Positions 40,120 through 49,347 are shown, counted from the first letter of the stretch. The stretch: 64,000 nucleotides of DNA from Phenylobacterium sp. (GCF_004297125.1 NZ_SCVD01000024.1:62001-126000); one strand, 5' to 3'. Notes: a model not told the origin generated them from the letters alone. Made by a program: numbers and translations.

Positions 40120-40835
40120 TGAGGGGGCTTCGAGGTCTAATTGCTCAGGGCGCAAGTGGAAACAAGTCGGCGTATAGTCCGAGGACGGAAGTGTTATCCG
40201 TGCTAGATATTTCTTCTGGCACAGCAAGTGTAATTTCTGACAGAAGTTGTTGGGCTTTGATATATTTATTTGGGGCCGGAGGGTCGGGCTCGGGCGGAAA
40301 CCAAGGCGGCGGCGGCGGCGGGGGAGCGGCGCTTTTCAAGAGGGTTCGGCTATCCCCGAAGCAAAGTCTGTCGCCTTCGGTGGGAGCCCCGGGGGCAGCC
40401 AATAGCTCGGGGACCGGTGGCCTACCCGGAGGGGACACGACTCTCACACTGCCGAGCGGAATACTGTTGACCGCTGGAGGTGGCAAAGCGGGTATGGGAG
40501 GTACCGTGCCACCACCGGCTCCAGGTGGCATTGCCACAAATGGCGACATCAATCGCATGGGCGGCGCGGGCGGTGGGAACGGTGGAAATGGTTCTCCGGC
40601 AGGCCTTGGCGGCGGTGCCGGAGGTCTCGGATATTCTCTGGCCGGGAGCGGCGGCGGCGGCGGCGGCGCGGGCTTTTCTGACGTGGGTCCGTCACTTGGC
40701 GGTGGTAATGGCTCCCCAGGTGCAGTGAACTTGCCGGGCGGCAACTACGGAGCTGGCTCAGGAGCGTGGAATTCAGGAACGGCGGGGGCTGGCGGCATAG
40801 GTCGCGCCGTTATCTGGCTAGTAAGGCTTCTCTGA
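40119..40835 (+). CDS. Glycine-rich phage tail-tip/fibre protein
   Basis: 238 residues. About 60 N-terminal residues, then a glycine-rich region with long polyglycine loops (GAGGSGSGGNQGGGGGGGAA, LAGSGGGGGGAGFSDVG) resembling the polyglycine sandwich tips of phage adhesins. Such tips bind host receptors and vary quickly. The sequence here is visibly less GC-rich at non-glycine codons than the core late genes. Its end overlaps the convergent GT9 gene by 26 bp. Confidence 0.7.
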   Translation: MRGLRGLIAQGASGNKSAYSPRTEVLSVLDISSGTASVISDRSCWALIYLFGAGGSGSGGNQGGGGGGGAALFKRVRLSPKQSLSPSVGAPGAANSSGTGGLPGGDTTLTLPSGILLTAGGGKAGMGGTVPPPAPGGIATNGDINRMGGAGGGNGGNGSPAGLGGGAGGLGYSLAGSGGGGGGAGFSDVGPSLGGGNGSPGAVNLPGGNYGAGSGAWNSGTAGAGGIGRAVIWLVRLL

Positions 40836-41715
40836 CGTCCCGGAGCGGCTGCCTCCAGTCGCCTGGGGTTTCTTGCCTAAACAGTCGCATCGACGGGTAT
40901 AGGTTTGTGACGGAATGGCCACGACCCCAGCGCCATTCCGCTTGGTATGGCAGGAGTAACCATGTCGGCTTACCCATCGCGCCGGCAAGATGAGCCACCG
41001 CGGTATCAACGGAAATCACAGTTTCTAATCCCCGGATGATTTCAGCGGTCTCCTCAAAATCTGCGGCGCCGGTCGACGCAGGTGAAAGGTCCCGGCCCAT
41101 GCGGAGAAGCTCGCCGCGTAGATTTGGAGGTAGAGAGCGAGCTGCGTCGTTGACGTGCTGCGGGTTGCCGGCGGCCATCACGCCGACGCCAGTGCCCTTC
41201 TCGCTTCCAGTCAGATAAGGAGCTGTAGGTATCTCTCCCACCAAATGCGGAAGTGACCCGACCAAGCACCACGCCTCGTGACGTGGAATACCTACCTCAC
41301 CCTCCGCTGAAATTATGTTACAGCCTAGCGGGCGAAGCACTCGTACCAGGGGCGGCGGGGCGAGCATGGTGACGCTGTAGCCGCGTGCTAGCAGCTTGGG
41401 CACGAAGCGCGCATACATGATTTGGTCGCCGAGACCCTGCTCGGGCCACAAGAGAAGGCTCTGAACCTCCGCTCCATTCCATTCCGGAAAAGACAGGCGA
41501 GGTTTGTGGATTCGCGTTTCTGGAATATCGGCGCGGGCTTCGTAGAGTCTCCAACCCTCATTGTACGAGCCGCGCGCCAGTAGCAGTAGTGCTAGCCCAT
41601 ATCGAGGACGAGGATCTGCCGGATAAGCGGCCATCCAGTCGCGATAAATGCGCTCCGCGTCCTCGTAACGCTCTTCACGCTTCGCCAGGACGGCGGCCTT
41701 AATTAGCGATTGCAC
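40810..41715 (-). CDS. TPR plus glycosyltransferase family 9-like protein
   Basis: 301 residues. N-terminal TPR helices (AVLAKREERYEDAERIYRDW, DPRPRYGLALLLLARGSYNE) precede a heptosyltransferase-like half with LLWPEQGLGDQIMYARFVPK and the C-terminal SVDTAVAHLAGAMGKPTWLL typical of GT9. It is shorter than usual GT9 enzymes. Transcribed against the tail genes, it is probably an accessory gene that modifies a surface glycan, perhaps to change phage receptor or fibre. Base composition is more AT-rich than its neighbours, suggesting separate acquisition. Confidence 0.8.
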   Translation of the reverse strand: MQSLIKAAVLAKREERYEDAERIYRDWMAAYPADPRPRYGLALLLLARGSYNEGWRLYEARADIPETRIHKPRLSFPEWNGAEVQSLLLWPEQGLGDQIMYARFVPKLLARGYSVTMLAPPPLVRVLRPLGCNIISAEGEVGIPRHEAWCLVGSLPHLVGEIPTAPYLTGSEKGTGVGVMAAGNPQHVNDAARSLPPNLRGELLRMGRDLSPASTGAADFEETAEIIRGLETVISVDTAVAHLAGAMGKPTWLLLPYQAEWRWGRGHSVTNLYPSMRLFRQETPGDWRQPLRDVREALLAR

Positions 41716-41887
41716 AGTCGATCTCTAGCAGGACGAGCACGACCTGAAAATTCGCCCCTCACTTTCAGGGGAATAATCGACCTCAGCAGCTATGGATAGA
41801 GGCGCATCGCCTTTCCGCGAATGATCTCCGCGCGCTCCCTTTGCGGCCCACCGGCCGCCCCACTCCTCAAAACCCAGAGAGACCAAA

Positions 41888-42202
41888 ATGGACAAGGCAT
41901 TCATGCCCGTGGACAACGCCACGGTCACGGTCAGCGTTTCGACGTCGTCGCAGCCCGGTGCGATCAAGAGCCGGCCCACGGGGGCGTTCCAGCTTCGGCT
42001 GCACAATTCTCTGGCGGGGTTGGTCTTCTACCGGGTCGGGGATTCCGGTGTTCAGGCGACCGCCGCCGACGTGCCGCTGCCGGCTGGCGCGGTCGAAGTG
42101 ATCACCGTGAAGAACAGCGACAGCCGCCCGGATACGCACATCGCCTTCATCGCGGCGTCGGGCGCGGGCGCGGTCTACGCCTCGACCGGCAACGGGATCT
42201 GA
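41888..42202 (+). CDS. Small phage structural protein
   Basis: 104 residues, MDKAFMPVDNATVTVSVSTS then a beta pattern (GAFQLRLHNSLAGLVFYRVG, VITVKNSDSRPDTHIAFIAA). It looks like a small single-domain beta-sandwich virion protein. Plain ribosome-binding site; not recognised. Confidence 0.65.
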   Translation: MDKAFMPVDNATVTVSVSTSSQPGAIKSRPTGAFQLRLHNSLAGLVFYRVGDSGVQATAADVPLPAGAVEVITVKNSDSRPDTHIAFIAASGAGAVYASTGNGI

Positions 42203-42320
42203 AGCGCAGCGCAACGTAGCGCGACGCGAAGTCCGCCATCCGGCCGCTTACCGGCGGCGAGAACCTTCCGGCCGAATGCGCCGCCCTGCGCGCTGGCGCC
42301 AATCAACCCATGAGATCCCC

Positions 42321-43853
42321 ATGAAGATTCCCCTCGAGCCGCCGCCGGGGCTGAGCGGCGACGACACGACGTTCGCCGCCCATGACCGGTGGGCGGACGG
42401 ATCCAACGTCCGCTTCCGACTGGGGCGGCCGGAGACGATCGGCGGCTGGGAGCGGCTGATGCGCGAGTCGCTGACCGGCGTGTGCCGGGCGGTGTTCCCC
42501 TGGACCGACAACAAGGGCGTGCTGGATATCGCCTTCGGCACGCACTCGAAACTGCAGCTCTGGCGGGGCGGGTCGCTGTTCGACATCACGCCGGCCGCGG
42601 GTTTCACGCCTGGGGCGATCGATGGCGCGGGTTCCGCAGGCTATGGGACCGGAGCCTACGGCACGGGCGGGTACGGCCTGCCCTCGGAAACGGATTACTT
42701 TCCGCTGACCTGGTCGTTCGGCGCCTGGGGCGAGCAACTGCTGGCCAGCCCGCGCAACCAGACGATCTTCGCCTGGACAAACGACCCGGCCCAGCCAGCA
42801 AAGGCGCTGACCGGCGCCCCGGCGCGGGTGACCAACATGCTCGTGGCTCCGCTGAACGGTGGCTACCAGGTGTTCGCGCTGGGCTGCAACGAAGAGGTCT
42901 CGGGGACCTTCAATCCGCTCTGCATCCGGCACTCCTCCATCCGCAAGAACGAGGAGTGGACCACAAGCGCCAGCGGCTCGACGGCGCGGGAATACATCCT
43001 GACCGGTGGCGGTCGGATCGTGGCGGGGCGGATGTGCGGCCCCTGCCTGCTGGTCTGGACAGGGGACGCGCTGTTCCTGGGGACGTTCGTCGGCGCCCTG
43101 AACCAGCCGTGGCGATTCGACCGGGTGGGGCGCAACTGCGGGCTGATCGGACCGAACGCGGCGGTGGTGGTCGGGCAGACGGCGTTCTGGGTGAGCCCGG
43201 ACCGACAATTCTACAGCTATGCCCTGGGCGGCCAGGCCGAGCCTGTCCCATGCCCGATCCGGCGTGATTTCGCGGAGGAACTGGCGGCCAGCCAGGGCGA
43301 CAAGGTCGTCGCGTCGTCGAACGCCGAATTCTCGGAGGTGCGGTTCGACTATCCCGACCGGCGGGACGGCTATGAGAACAGCCGCTACCTGGCGGTGGCC
43401 GTGAACGGGCCCGACGCCGGCGCGTGGCATCGCGGAGTCATGGCGCGCACCGCGTTCGTGGACGCCGGACCGTCGGCCTATCCGATCGGAGCGACCTACG
43501 ACGGCGCCGTGTTCCTGCACGAGCGCGGACGCTCGGCCGATGGCGGCAGTTTCGGCTGGTTCATCGAGACTGCGGACAGCTATCTCGATCCGGAGGCGAC
43601 CATGCTGGTCCGGGGCCTGTGGCCGGACTTCAAGGACCAGGTCGGGCCGGTAATCGTCGAGGTCGCCGGGCGGCTGCATCCCCAGGCGCCGGAGCAGGCC
43701 GTGGCGGCCGTGGCCATGGCCCCGGGCGACGCCAAGGCGGACCTGCTGACCAGCGGCCGGCTGTTCCGTGTGAAATTCTCCGGGGAGAGCGCCCCCACGG
43801 GATGCCGGATTGGCGCGCCGACGTTCGACGTCGCGCAAGCCGGACGGCTTTGA
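42321..43853 (+). CDS. P22 gp10-like tail hub / DNA-stabilisation protein
   Basis: 510 residues from ATG 42321. FAAHDRWADGSNVRFRLGRP and TIGGWERLM at the N-terminus, then repeated beta-propeller-like blades (FGTHSKLQLWRGGSLFDITP, SFGAWGEQLLASPRNQTIFA, QTAFWVSPDRQFYSYALGGQ) agree with the P22 gp10 hub family, which closes the portal channel after packaging. Sits in the expected position after the adaptor and before internal proteins. Confidence 0.78.
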   Translation: MKIPLEPPPGLSGDDTTFAAHDRWADGSNVRFRLGRPETIGGWERLMRESLTGVCRAVFPWTDNKGVLDIAFGTHSKLQLWRGGSLFDITPAAGFTPGAIDGAGSAGYGTGAYGTGGYGLPSETDYFPLTWSFGAWGEQLLASPRNQTIFAWTNDPAQPAKALTGAPARVTNMLVAPLNGGYQVFALGCNEEVSGTFNPLCIRHSSIRKNEEWTTSASGSTAREYILTGGGRIVAGRMCGPCLLVWTGDALFLGTFVGALNQPWRFDRVGRNCGLIGPNAAVVVGQTAFWVSPDRQFYSYALGGQAEPVPCPIRRDFAEELAASQGDKVVASSNAEFSEVRFDYPDRRDGYENSRYLAVAVNGPDAGAWHRGVMARTAFVDAGPSAYPIGATYDGAVFLHERGRSADGGSFGWFIETADSYLDPEATMLVRGLWPDFKDQVGPVIVEVAGRLHPQAPEQAVAAVAMAPGDAKADLLTSGRLFRVKFSGESAPTGCRIGAPTFDVAQAGRL

Positions 43854-44215
43854 CCGGCCCGGACTGGGCGCGATGCGCGCCCTGGATCGATGCGGCGCTG
43901 GCGCACGCCGGCCGCAGCCACGCGCTCAGCGACGTGCAGGCGATGGTGGAGGACGGCGAGGCCCAGCTCTGGGTCGGCGCGGGCGCCGCCATGGTTACGA
44001 TCATCGAGGATGAGCCCAGGGAGCGCCGCCTGCTGATCTGGCTGGCCGGTGGCGACCTGGACGAGCTGGTTCAAGGCCTCAGGCCCGCCGCCGAGCGGTG
44101 GGCGAAGGCGCAGGGATGCCGCCGGGTGCTGGTCGTGGGCCGGCCCGGCTGGGAGCGGGCGCTGGCGCCCGAGGGCTATGCGCCGTTGGCGCGGATCATC
44201 GCAAAGGAGCTCTAG
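43850..44215 (+). CDS. Phage acetyltransferase-fold protein (T7 gp13-like)
   Basis: 121 residues from TTG 43850, overlapping the previous stop (TTGA). The strand order with DVQAMVEDGEAQLWVGAGAA, ERRLLIWLAGG and the final GWERALAPEGYAPLARIIAK matches the small GNAT-like proteins often found before internal virion protein genes in podoviruses. Their role in assembly is unclear. Confidence 0.65.
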   Translation: MTGPDWARCAPWIDAALAHAGRSHALSDVQAMVEDGEAQLWVGAGAAMVTIIEDEPRERRLLIWLAGGDLDELVQGLRPAAERWAKAQGCRRVLVVGRPGWERALAPEGYAPLARIIAKEL

Positions 44216-45082
44216 ATGAGCCTGAAACTGAGCGGGTCGCATTCGAAGACCAAGACCACCTCGAACAGCACGTCGAACTCCACCACGACGCCGATAGCGC
44301 CGGAATGGGCCTCGTCGCTGACCCAAGGCGTCGCGGGGCGGGTGAACAGCCTGATGGGGCTGGATCCAAACAGCCTCGTCGCGCCGGCGCACGCGCTGCA
44401 GAACCAGGCGGCGAGCGGCGCGGCTAACCTGAACAGCTCCGGCGATCCGAGCTGGCTTGCTCCCTACATGAACGCCGACACGCCCTTCGCATCGGGCGGC
44501 AAGGCCTATGACTATGTCGATCGCTACCTGAACCCGTACCTCAAGGAGGTCGTCGACTCATCGGCCGCCGACTTCGACTTCAACGCCGGGAACGTGCGGG
44601 CGCAGCAGGCGCTGGACCTGGCGGGGGCGGGCGCGTTCGGTGGCTCCGGCGCGGCGCTGACCCAGAGCATGACCGAGGGCGAGCTGGCTCGCGGCCGGGC
44701 GTCGACACTCTCGGGATTGCGATCGAAGGGCTACGAGACCGCGCTGGGCGCCGCGGCCGGCGATGCCGAGCGGGCGACACAGGCCCGGATCGCCAACGCA
44801 CAGACGGCCCTGCAGGATCGCGCGCAGAAGGCGGGCTTCGGTTTCCAGGCCGGTGAGAACCAGCGCGCCAATATCGCGGCCCAGGCGGGTCTCGGCGGAA
44901 CGCTCCGCGACATCGACCAGCAACAGCGGCAGGCGCCGGTAAGCAACACCCAGCAGCTTGTGGCGATGCTTAGCGGCCTGCCGATCGGGTTGTTCACGGG
45001 AGAGCAGAAGACCGGCGCTGAGTCGAGTGTAGGGACCGGCAAGACGACCACCGTTGGCTTCGAAGCCAGCAAGCCCGCATGA
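44216..45082 (+). CDS. Phage internal (ejection) virion protein
   Basis: 288 residues. The serine/threonine/asparagine-rich start (SGSHSKTKTTSNSTSNSTT) is followed by a long alanine/glutamine-rich helical region (VRAQQALDLAGAGAFGGSGA, ERATQARIANAQTALQDRAQ). This composition is typical of ejection proteins that enter the host with DNA. Placed directly after the gp13-like gene. Good context, weak sequence specificity. Confidence 0.7.
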   Translation: MSLKLSGSHSKTKTTSNSTSNSTTTPIAPEWASSLTQGVAGRVNSLMGLDPNSLVAPAHALQNQAASGAANLNSSGDPSWLAPYMNADTPFASGGKAYDYVDRYLNPYLKEVVDSSAADFDFNAGNVRAQQALDLAGAGAFGGSGAALTQSMTEGELARGRASTLSGLRSKGYETALGAAAGDAERATQARIANAQTALQDRAQKAGFGFQAGENQRANIAAQAGLGGTLRDIDQQQRQAPVSNTQQLVAMLSGLPIGLFTGEQKTGAESSVGTGKTTTVGFEASKPA

Positions 45083-45348
45083 CGACTCAATCCGAACGCT
45101 TGGCGGCCCTGGAACAGCGCCTTGGCGACCATGAGGCGCGCTGTGAAGAACGGCTGGCGGAAATCAAGGCGACGGTCGCCTCGACGCTGCAGGCGATCGA
45201 GGGCTTGAAGAACCGCTCTTGGGGCGTCGCGGCGGCGCTGCTGGCTTGGGCCCTGGCGCAGCTCTGGAGCGCCAATGCCACGAAGATCGAGCGGCTGGAG
45301 GCAAGTCGCCCCGCTGCCGTCGAGGTCGCCGCGCGTAGCGCCGGCTGA
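45079..45348 (+). CDS. XhlA-like phage lysis-associated membrane protein
   Basis: 89 residues: an N-terminal coiled coil (RLAALEQRLGDHEARCEERL) followed by one membrane span (WGVAAALLAWALAQLW) and a short tail. This is the layout of haemolysin XhlA, which works with holin and endolysin in lysis. It overlaps the previous gene by 4 bp and is followed by the endolysin. Confidence 0.7.
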   Translation: MTTQSERLAALEQRLGDHEARCEERLAEIKATVASTLQAIEGLKNRSWGVAAALLAWALAQLWSANATKIERLEASRPAAVEVAARSAG

Positions 45349-45369
45349 GCCGAACCTAAGGACATCGAT

Positions 45370-45819
45370 ATGACGACGAAGCTCACGGCGCATTTCGCGC
45401 TGGAAGAACTCGTGGCCACTCAGCACCGGGCGATCGACAACCGTGCACCCCCTGGGGTGGTCCCGACGCTGCGCGACACCGCGGCGCGCATGGAAGACGT
45501 GCGCCGTCTGCTGGGCAACCGGGTGATCACCGTATCCAGCGGCTATCGCTCTCCGGCGCTGAATCGGGCCGTGGGCGGGGCTCGGACCTCGGCCCACCTC
45601 ACCGGGCGCGCCGTGGACTTCAACTGTTTCGGCTTTGGGACGCCCAAGGCGGTGTGCCGCGCCGTGGCGGCGTCCAGCCTCGTCTTCGACCAACTGATCG
45701 AGGAGGGGACTTGGACGCACATTTCCTTCGATCCCCGGATGCGCCGGCAGGTGCTCACCAAGCGACCGGGCGGGCGGTACGTGCTCGGCCTCGACGACAT
45801 TCAAGGAGACGTTCGATGA
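45370..45819 (+). CDS. M15-family peptidase endolysin
   Basis: 149 residues. Zinc ligands and catalytic residues are in TSAHLTGRAVDF (SxHxxGxAxD) and WTHISFDP. SSGYRSPALNRAVGGA is the family loop. M15 phage enzymes cut peptide bonds in peptidoglycan and release progeny at lysis. No signal peptide, so export depends on a holin. ATG at 45370 with AAGGA upstream. Confidence 0.92.
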   Translation: MTTKLTAHFALEELVATQHRAIDNRAPPGVVPTLRDTAARMEDVRRLLGNRVITVSSGYRSPALNRAVGGARTSAHLTGRAVDFNCFGFGTPKAVCRAVAASSLVFDQLIEEGTWTHISFDPRMRRQVLTKRPGGRYVLGLDDIQGDVR

Positions 45820-46037
45820 AGCGATTGTTCTTGGCCATCGCGATGCTGAGCCTCGGCGCCTGCAGTTCCTTGTCGGCGCTCACAGGCGCGTCCGGTCCAG
45901 ACAGCCACCAGGAGACCCTGAAGGCCCTCGGTGAGCATATCTCGGGCTGTGACCGGCACTATCAGGGCGGCTTCGGGTTGGGCGCCAGCTTCACCTTCAA
46001 CATCGACTGCAAGGCGCAGCCGACGCGAGATGATTAG
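45816..46037 (+). CDS. Small lipoprotein, possible spanin subunit
   Basis: 73 residues, MKRLFLAIAMLSLGACSSLS with lipobox LGAC. Overlaps the endolysin stop (ATGA). In Gram-negative phages an outer-membrane lipoprotein after the endolysin is often the Rz1-type spanin, but the mature part (SGCDRHYQGGFGLGASFTFN) is not proline-rich as Rz1 usually is. Lysis cassette membership is likely, the spanin role only possible. Confidence 0.65.
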   Translation: MKRLFLAIAMLSLGACSSLSALTGASGPDSHQETLKALGEHISGCDRHYQGGFGLGASFTFNIDCKAQPTRDD

Positions 46038-46597
46038 GCCGGGATAGCGAGGCGCATCACGACGTCGCGGACATCCGTAGGCCAGGCGGCGGCCAAGCTG
46101 CGCAGGCCCTCCATATCGCCGGCAAACAGGGCGCGGCTGGCCTCCTCGAAGCCCGGCAGATCCCCGGCGAGCGCCGACATCACGCGATAGGCGGCCTCGC
46201 GCGCCTGGCGCTCGCGCTGCGGGCCGTCACCAGCCCTGCGGGCCTCCTCGACCAGGCGGCGCAGCGCCGCCGAGGCGCCCGCCGGCTGGCTCGCGAGCCA
46301 GTCCCAGTGACGGGGCAGGAGAGTGACTTCCCGGGCCACGACGCCAAGCTTCGGTCGGCCGCGACCCTGGCGGGCCGGCGGCGCGTCGATCGGCGCCGTC
46401 CGGGCCCTGTAGTCGGCGACGGCATGCTCGGGACCGTGGCGCAGGTCGAGCTCCACGGGCCTTCCGGTGGCGTCGAAGATCAAAACGGAACCCGACGAAT
46501 CGCCACCGCTCGCAAGCGCCCTGGCGACCACCTCGATATCGCCCGTCGCGACCAGGCGATGGTCAGCAAAGGCGGTGAAGGGCTCGGTTTCACTCAT
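46034..46597 (-). CDS. DUF2239 family protein
   Basis: 187 residues from ATG 46597. FTAFADHRLVATGDIEVVAR and VLIFDATGRPVELDLR open the domain; GRGRPKLGVVAREVTLLPRH and WDWLASQPAGASAALRRLVE are the most conserved family stretches. The latter resembles a ribbon-helix-type DNA-binding segment, but no function is established. It sits on the minus strand between the lysis genes and the tailspike, and is a bacterial rather than phage family. Confidence 0.88.
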   Translation of the reverse strand: MSETEPFTAFADHRLVATGDIEVVARALASGGDSSGSVLIFDATGRPVELDLRHGPEHAVADYRARTAPIDAPPARQGRGRPKLGVVAREVTLLPRHWDWLASQPAGASAALRRLVEEARRAGDGPQRERQAREAAYRVMSALAGDLPGFEEASRALFAGDMEGLRSLAAAWPTDVRDVVMRLAIPA

Positions 46598-46744
46598 GAT
46601 TCCCAAGCGGCTATGCCGCGCGACAAGCCGCGGGTCAATATGATCCGGGTATAAATTGCTTGCGACAATGATCGCCAGCGAGCCGCGGCAGCGGCGGGCT
46701 CGAGTTTCACGAGTCTCCACCTCCCAAGATGAGAGCGATAGATC

Positions 46745-49060
46745 ATGGCCATACACGTCGGCGCGGGGCGCGGTCCCGGCCATCTTAACCGCTGCCTGCA
46801 AGGATTGAGTGGCTCTCCCGCGCCGGTCGCCGGCGACGCCAGCGCCCTCGCGATCCGAGACGCCACCGCCCTCAATTCGGTCAACGGCAACGGCTGGACC
46901 GCGGACGTGACCTTCAAGGGCATGGCGACCGGCGGCGTGCTGGACATGACAGGGGCCAAGGCTCTGTCCCTGGATCTGACGCGCACGGGGTTCAACACGG
47001 CCGGGAGCGCCGTGACGTTCTCCGAGACCATCAAAGGCTCCGCCGCCCTGCGCAACATCGCCCCCGCCGTCACGCAGCAGAACCGCGCCAGCGGCGCGGA
47101 CGTGATCGCCACGGCGGTCCTGCGGCGTCGGGTCTATGGCGGCGGCGTGGACGTCATCAACTCGGCGACGGTCCCGGCCGGGGCCTACACGGTCGGCGGG
47201 ACGCCTTCGAACGCCAGGGCCATCAGCGCGCCGGCCAACAACAGCACCTATGCCGTGCCGTCCCCGGTCTACGGCTTCCTGGTCCCCCACCATCAGGTCC
47301 GCCAGGCGGCGTTCCGCTTCGAAATGGTGGTGACGCACGCGGAGGCGCGCTTCGGCCAGCAGGTGGCGTGTGTCGAGTTCCGCGTGCGCGACGTGGCGAC
47401 GAACGCCGATCAGGGTATTTCCGTGAAGTGCGGGACGCCGGAGCTTTCGACGCTCCAGGCACAGGGCCCCAAAGTCGAGTGCTACGGCGGGACGATCCCG
47501 ATTGCCGGCCTGACGCAGGGCGTCAAGTACGAGGTGTATGCGATCATCTATCCGTGGGTCGGCGCGGCGGCGTTCGACACCCGCGTGATCGGGACGGCCT
47601 ATTCCCTGACGATGCACAACGGTAACGCCACCGGCGTCCGCTTCATCTGCGATAAGAACGGCACCTACGGGAACAACGTCGTCTATGTGAAGACCGGCGC
47701 TGTCCTGGCGAATGCCGCGGTCAACGATCCCGCCAAGCCCTATCCGACCATCGCCCAGGCGGCGAAGGGCCTGAAACTTGCCAACAACGCCAAGTCCGGC
47801 GCTGACCAGCGCAACAACGCGGGGGGCAGCACCATCTATCTGATGGAAACCGCGTCTGGCGCGGGGGCGACCTATCCCGGCATGGAGGGCACCTACGGCA
47901 ACGAGTACAGCGACTTCACCACGGGGAGCGAGGCCTGGACGGTCATTGCCCCGGACCCCGCGGCGACGGGCGTCATCAAGTTCACCCGCGGCGGCTCCAA
48001 CGGCGTCGGCGGGTCCTTCACGAAATTCCTCCTTGGCCCGCGGTTCGCCCTGGACCGGGGCGTGCAGTTCCCCGCGGGCAACCCGAACAACGATATCGTC
48101 CTCCAGGGCGACGCCACCTGCGCGGTGTGGCTGGACGGTACGGGCGGGACGCAGAGCTGGGCCGGCGTGCCTGGGGATGCTGTGATGCAGAACGTCACCG
48201 GCCACATTTACGTGACCAACATGACGACTGACGACAAGCCCTTCCTCTGTGGCCGCGCGGACCTGTTCCTGGGCAACGTGATCTCTCGCGGCCACGGCCA
48301 GTTCAACCCGATCGTCTTCGTGGGCAACCGGCTCATGGAGGGCTTTGAAGTCAGCGACGCCAACGCCACCAACGACCATTGGGTGGTGGGCTGGAACGAG
48401 TTCTACAAGAACTCCAACACCCAGCTCATCCGCATCGGCAAGGCCATGACCGCCTTCGCCATGGTGTCGAACGTGGTCGAATGCCGGGTGGGCGGCGATC
48501 CCGGATTGATCCTGTTCGGGGACGGCGCCGCGGCCAATGCGACCAATTTCCTGTCCTTCCACAACACGGTCACCGGGGGCAGGTACAACACCTGCTACAC
48601 CACCTCGGGCATCGCCACGCCGGGGATCATCAAGGAAGGGGACGAGGCCTACGACCTCTGTCCCTACTGGAATGCCAAGAGCGACCCATTCCGCGTGCAG
48701 GAAGGCGGGTCGGACATGGCCACCCGGACCGGAAACTGGGCCTGGATCAACGCCGTCAACCGGCGCGGGATCGTCGTCCAGTACGGCGACAATGCGGGCA
48801 ACACCGGCTACAGCGTCGGCTCCTGGCTGGGCGAGGTTCAGCCGCTCAACAGCAGCCCGACGGCCACGGTCGCCTACGTCGCCGACAAGTCCGCCTTCGG
48901 GGACAACAGCGGCGGCGGGGGCAACTACCGCCTGACCGGCGCGACCAACGACGCCTACGGCGCGGTCGATCAGCTCTGGGGCATCTTCCGGTTCGACCTT
49001 GACGGCAACCTGCGTCGCCAGGACGGGACGGGCGCGGCCGGCGCCTACGAGCGGCCTTGA
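46745..49060 (+). CDS. Phage tailspike-like protein (parallel beta-helix)
   Basis: 771 residues, ATG at 46745. After an N-terminal region of immunoglobulin-like strands (about 1-230), the stretch VVYVKTGAVLANAAVNDPAK with PYPTIAQAAKGLK introduces a right-handed beta-helix of the pectate-lyase/tailspike kind (repeated rungs such as VWLDGTGGTQSWAGVPGDAV, NVTGHIYVTNMTTDDK, FLSFHNTVTGGRYN). Such proteins bind and often cleave host surface polysaccharide. It is the last phage gene before tRNA-Thr. Confidence 0.82.
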   Translation: MAIHVGAGRGPGHLNRCLQGLSGSPAPVAGDASALAIRDATALNSVNGNGWTADVTFKGMATGGVLDMTGAKALSLDLTRTGFNTAGSAVTFSETIKGSAALRNIAPAVTQQNRASGADVIATAVLRRRVYGGGVDVINSATVPAGAYTVGGTPSNARAISAPANNSTYAVPSPVYGFLVPHHQVRQAAFRFEMVVTHAEARFGQQVACVEFRVRDVATNADQGISVKCGTPELSTLQAQGPKVECYGGTIPIAGLTQGVKYEVYAIIYPWVGAAAFDTRVIGTAYSLTMHNGNATGVRFICDKNGTYGNNVVYVKTGAVLANAAVNDPAKPYPTIAQAAKGLKLANNAKSGADQRNNAGGSTIYLMETASGAGATYPGMEGTYGNEYSDFTTGSEAWTVIAPDPAATGVIKFTRGGSNGVGGSFTKFLLGPRFALDRGVQFPAGNPNNDIVLQGDATCAVWLDGTGGTQSWAGVPGDAVMQNVTGHIYVTNMTTDDKPFLCGRADLFLGNVISRGHGQFNPIVFVGNRLMEGFEVSDANATNDHWVVGWNEFYKNSNTQLIRIGKAMTAFAMVSNVVECRVGGDPGLILFGDGAAANATNFLSFHNTVTGGRYNTCYTTSGIATPGIIKEGDEAYDLCPYWNAKSDPFRVQEGGSDMATRTGNWAWINAVNRRGIVVQYGDNAGNTGYSVGSWLGEVQPLNSSPTATVAYVADKSAFGDNSGGGGNYRLTGATNDAYGAVDQLWGIFRFDLDGNLRRQDGTGAAGAYERP

Positions 49061-49143
49061 GCACCGAGTGCGCGATCAATCAGGAAAGGTGACGCCGCCG
49101 AATCCGAGGGTCGATCCCCCGTGAGTCCAATTTTGAGGCTGGC

Positions 49144-49174
49144 GTCCCCCTAAGTCTTGAAAACTTAGGGGGAC
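49144..49174. terminator. 12-bp perfect hairpin after tRNA-Thr
   Basis: GTCCCCCTAAGT (49144-49155) pairs fully with ACTTAGGGGGAC (49163-49174), starting 2 bp beyond the tRNA's encoded CCA on its transcribed strand. Probably the tRNA terminator, though no U-run follows. It could also mark the phage attachment region. Confidence 0.55.
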
Positions 49175-49175
49175 C

Positions 49176-49250
<75 letters not shown>

Positions 49251-49347
49251 GAAGGCGGGCGCTATAGCGGGAGCCGGGCGCGGCGTGAAGCCCCAAATCG
49301 AGCAGCGGACGCTTGACGGGCGGGACGCCTCGCCGCACCTCCAGGAT

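Noticed and set aside
40250..40760. Simple-sequence repeat or CRISPR-like array in the GGC-rich stretch
   Set aside because: It is the polyglycine coding region of the tail-tip protein; no regular repeat-spacer spacing exists. No CRISPR array was seen anywhere in the window.
40810..40835. Possible frameshift at the overlap of the tail-tip and GT9 genes
   Set aside because: Both genes have complete, sensible C-termini; a short convergent overlap is enough explanation.
46598..48562. Extension of the DUF2239 frame upstream to 48562 on the minus strand
   Set aside because: The extension is antisense to the tailspike. The real DUF2239 protein starts at the ATG at 46597.
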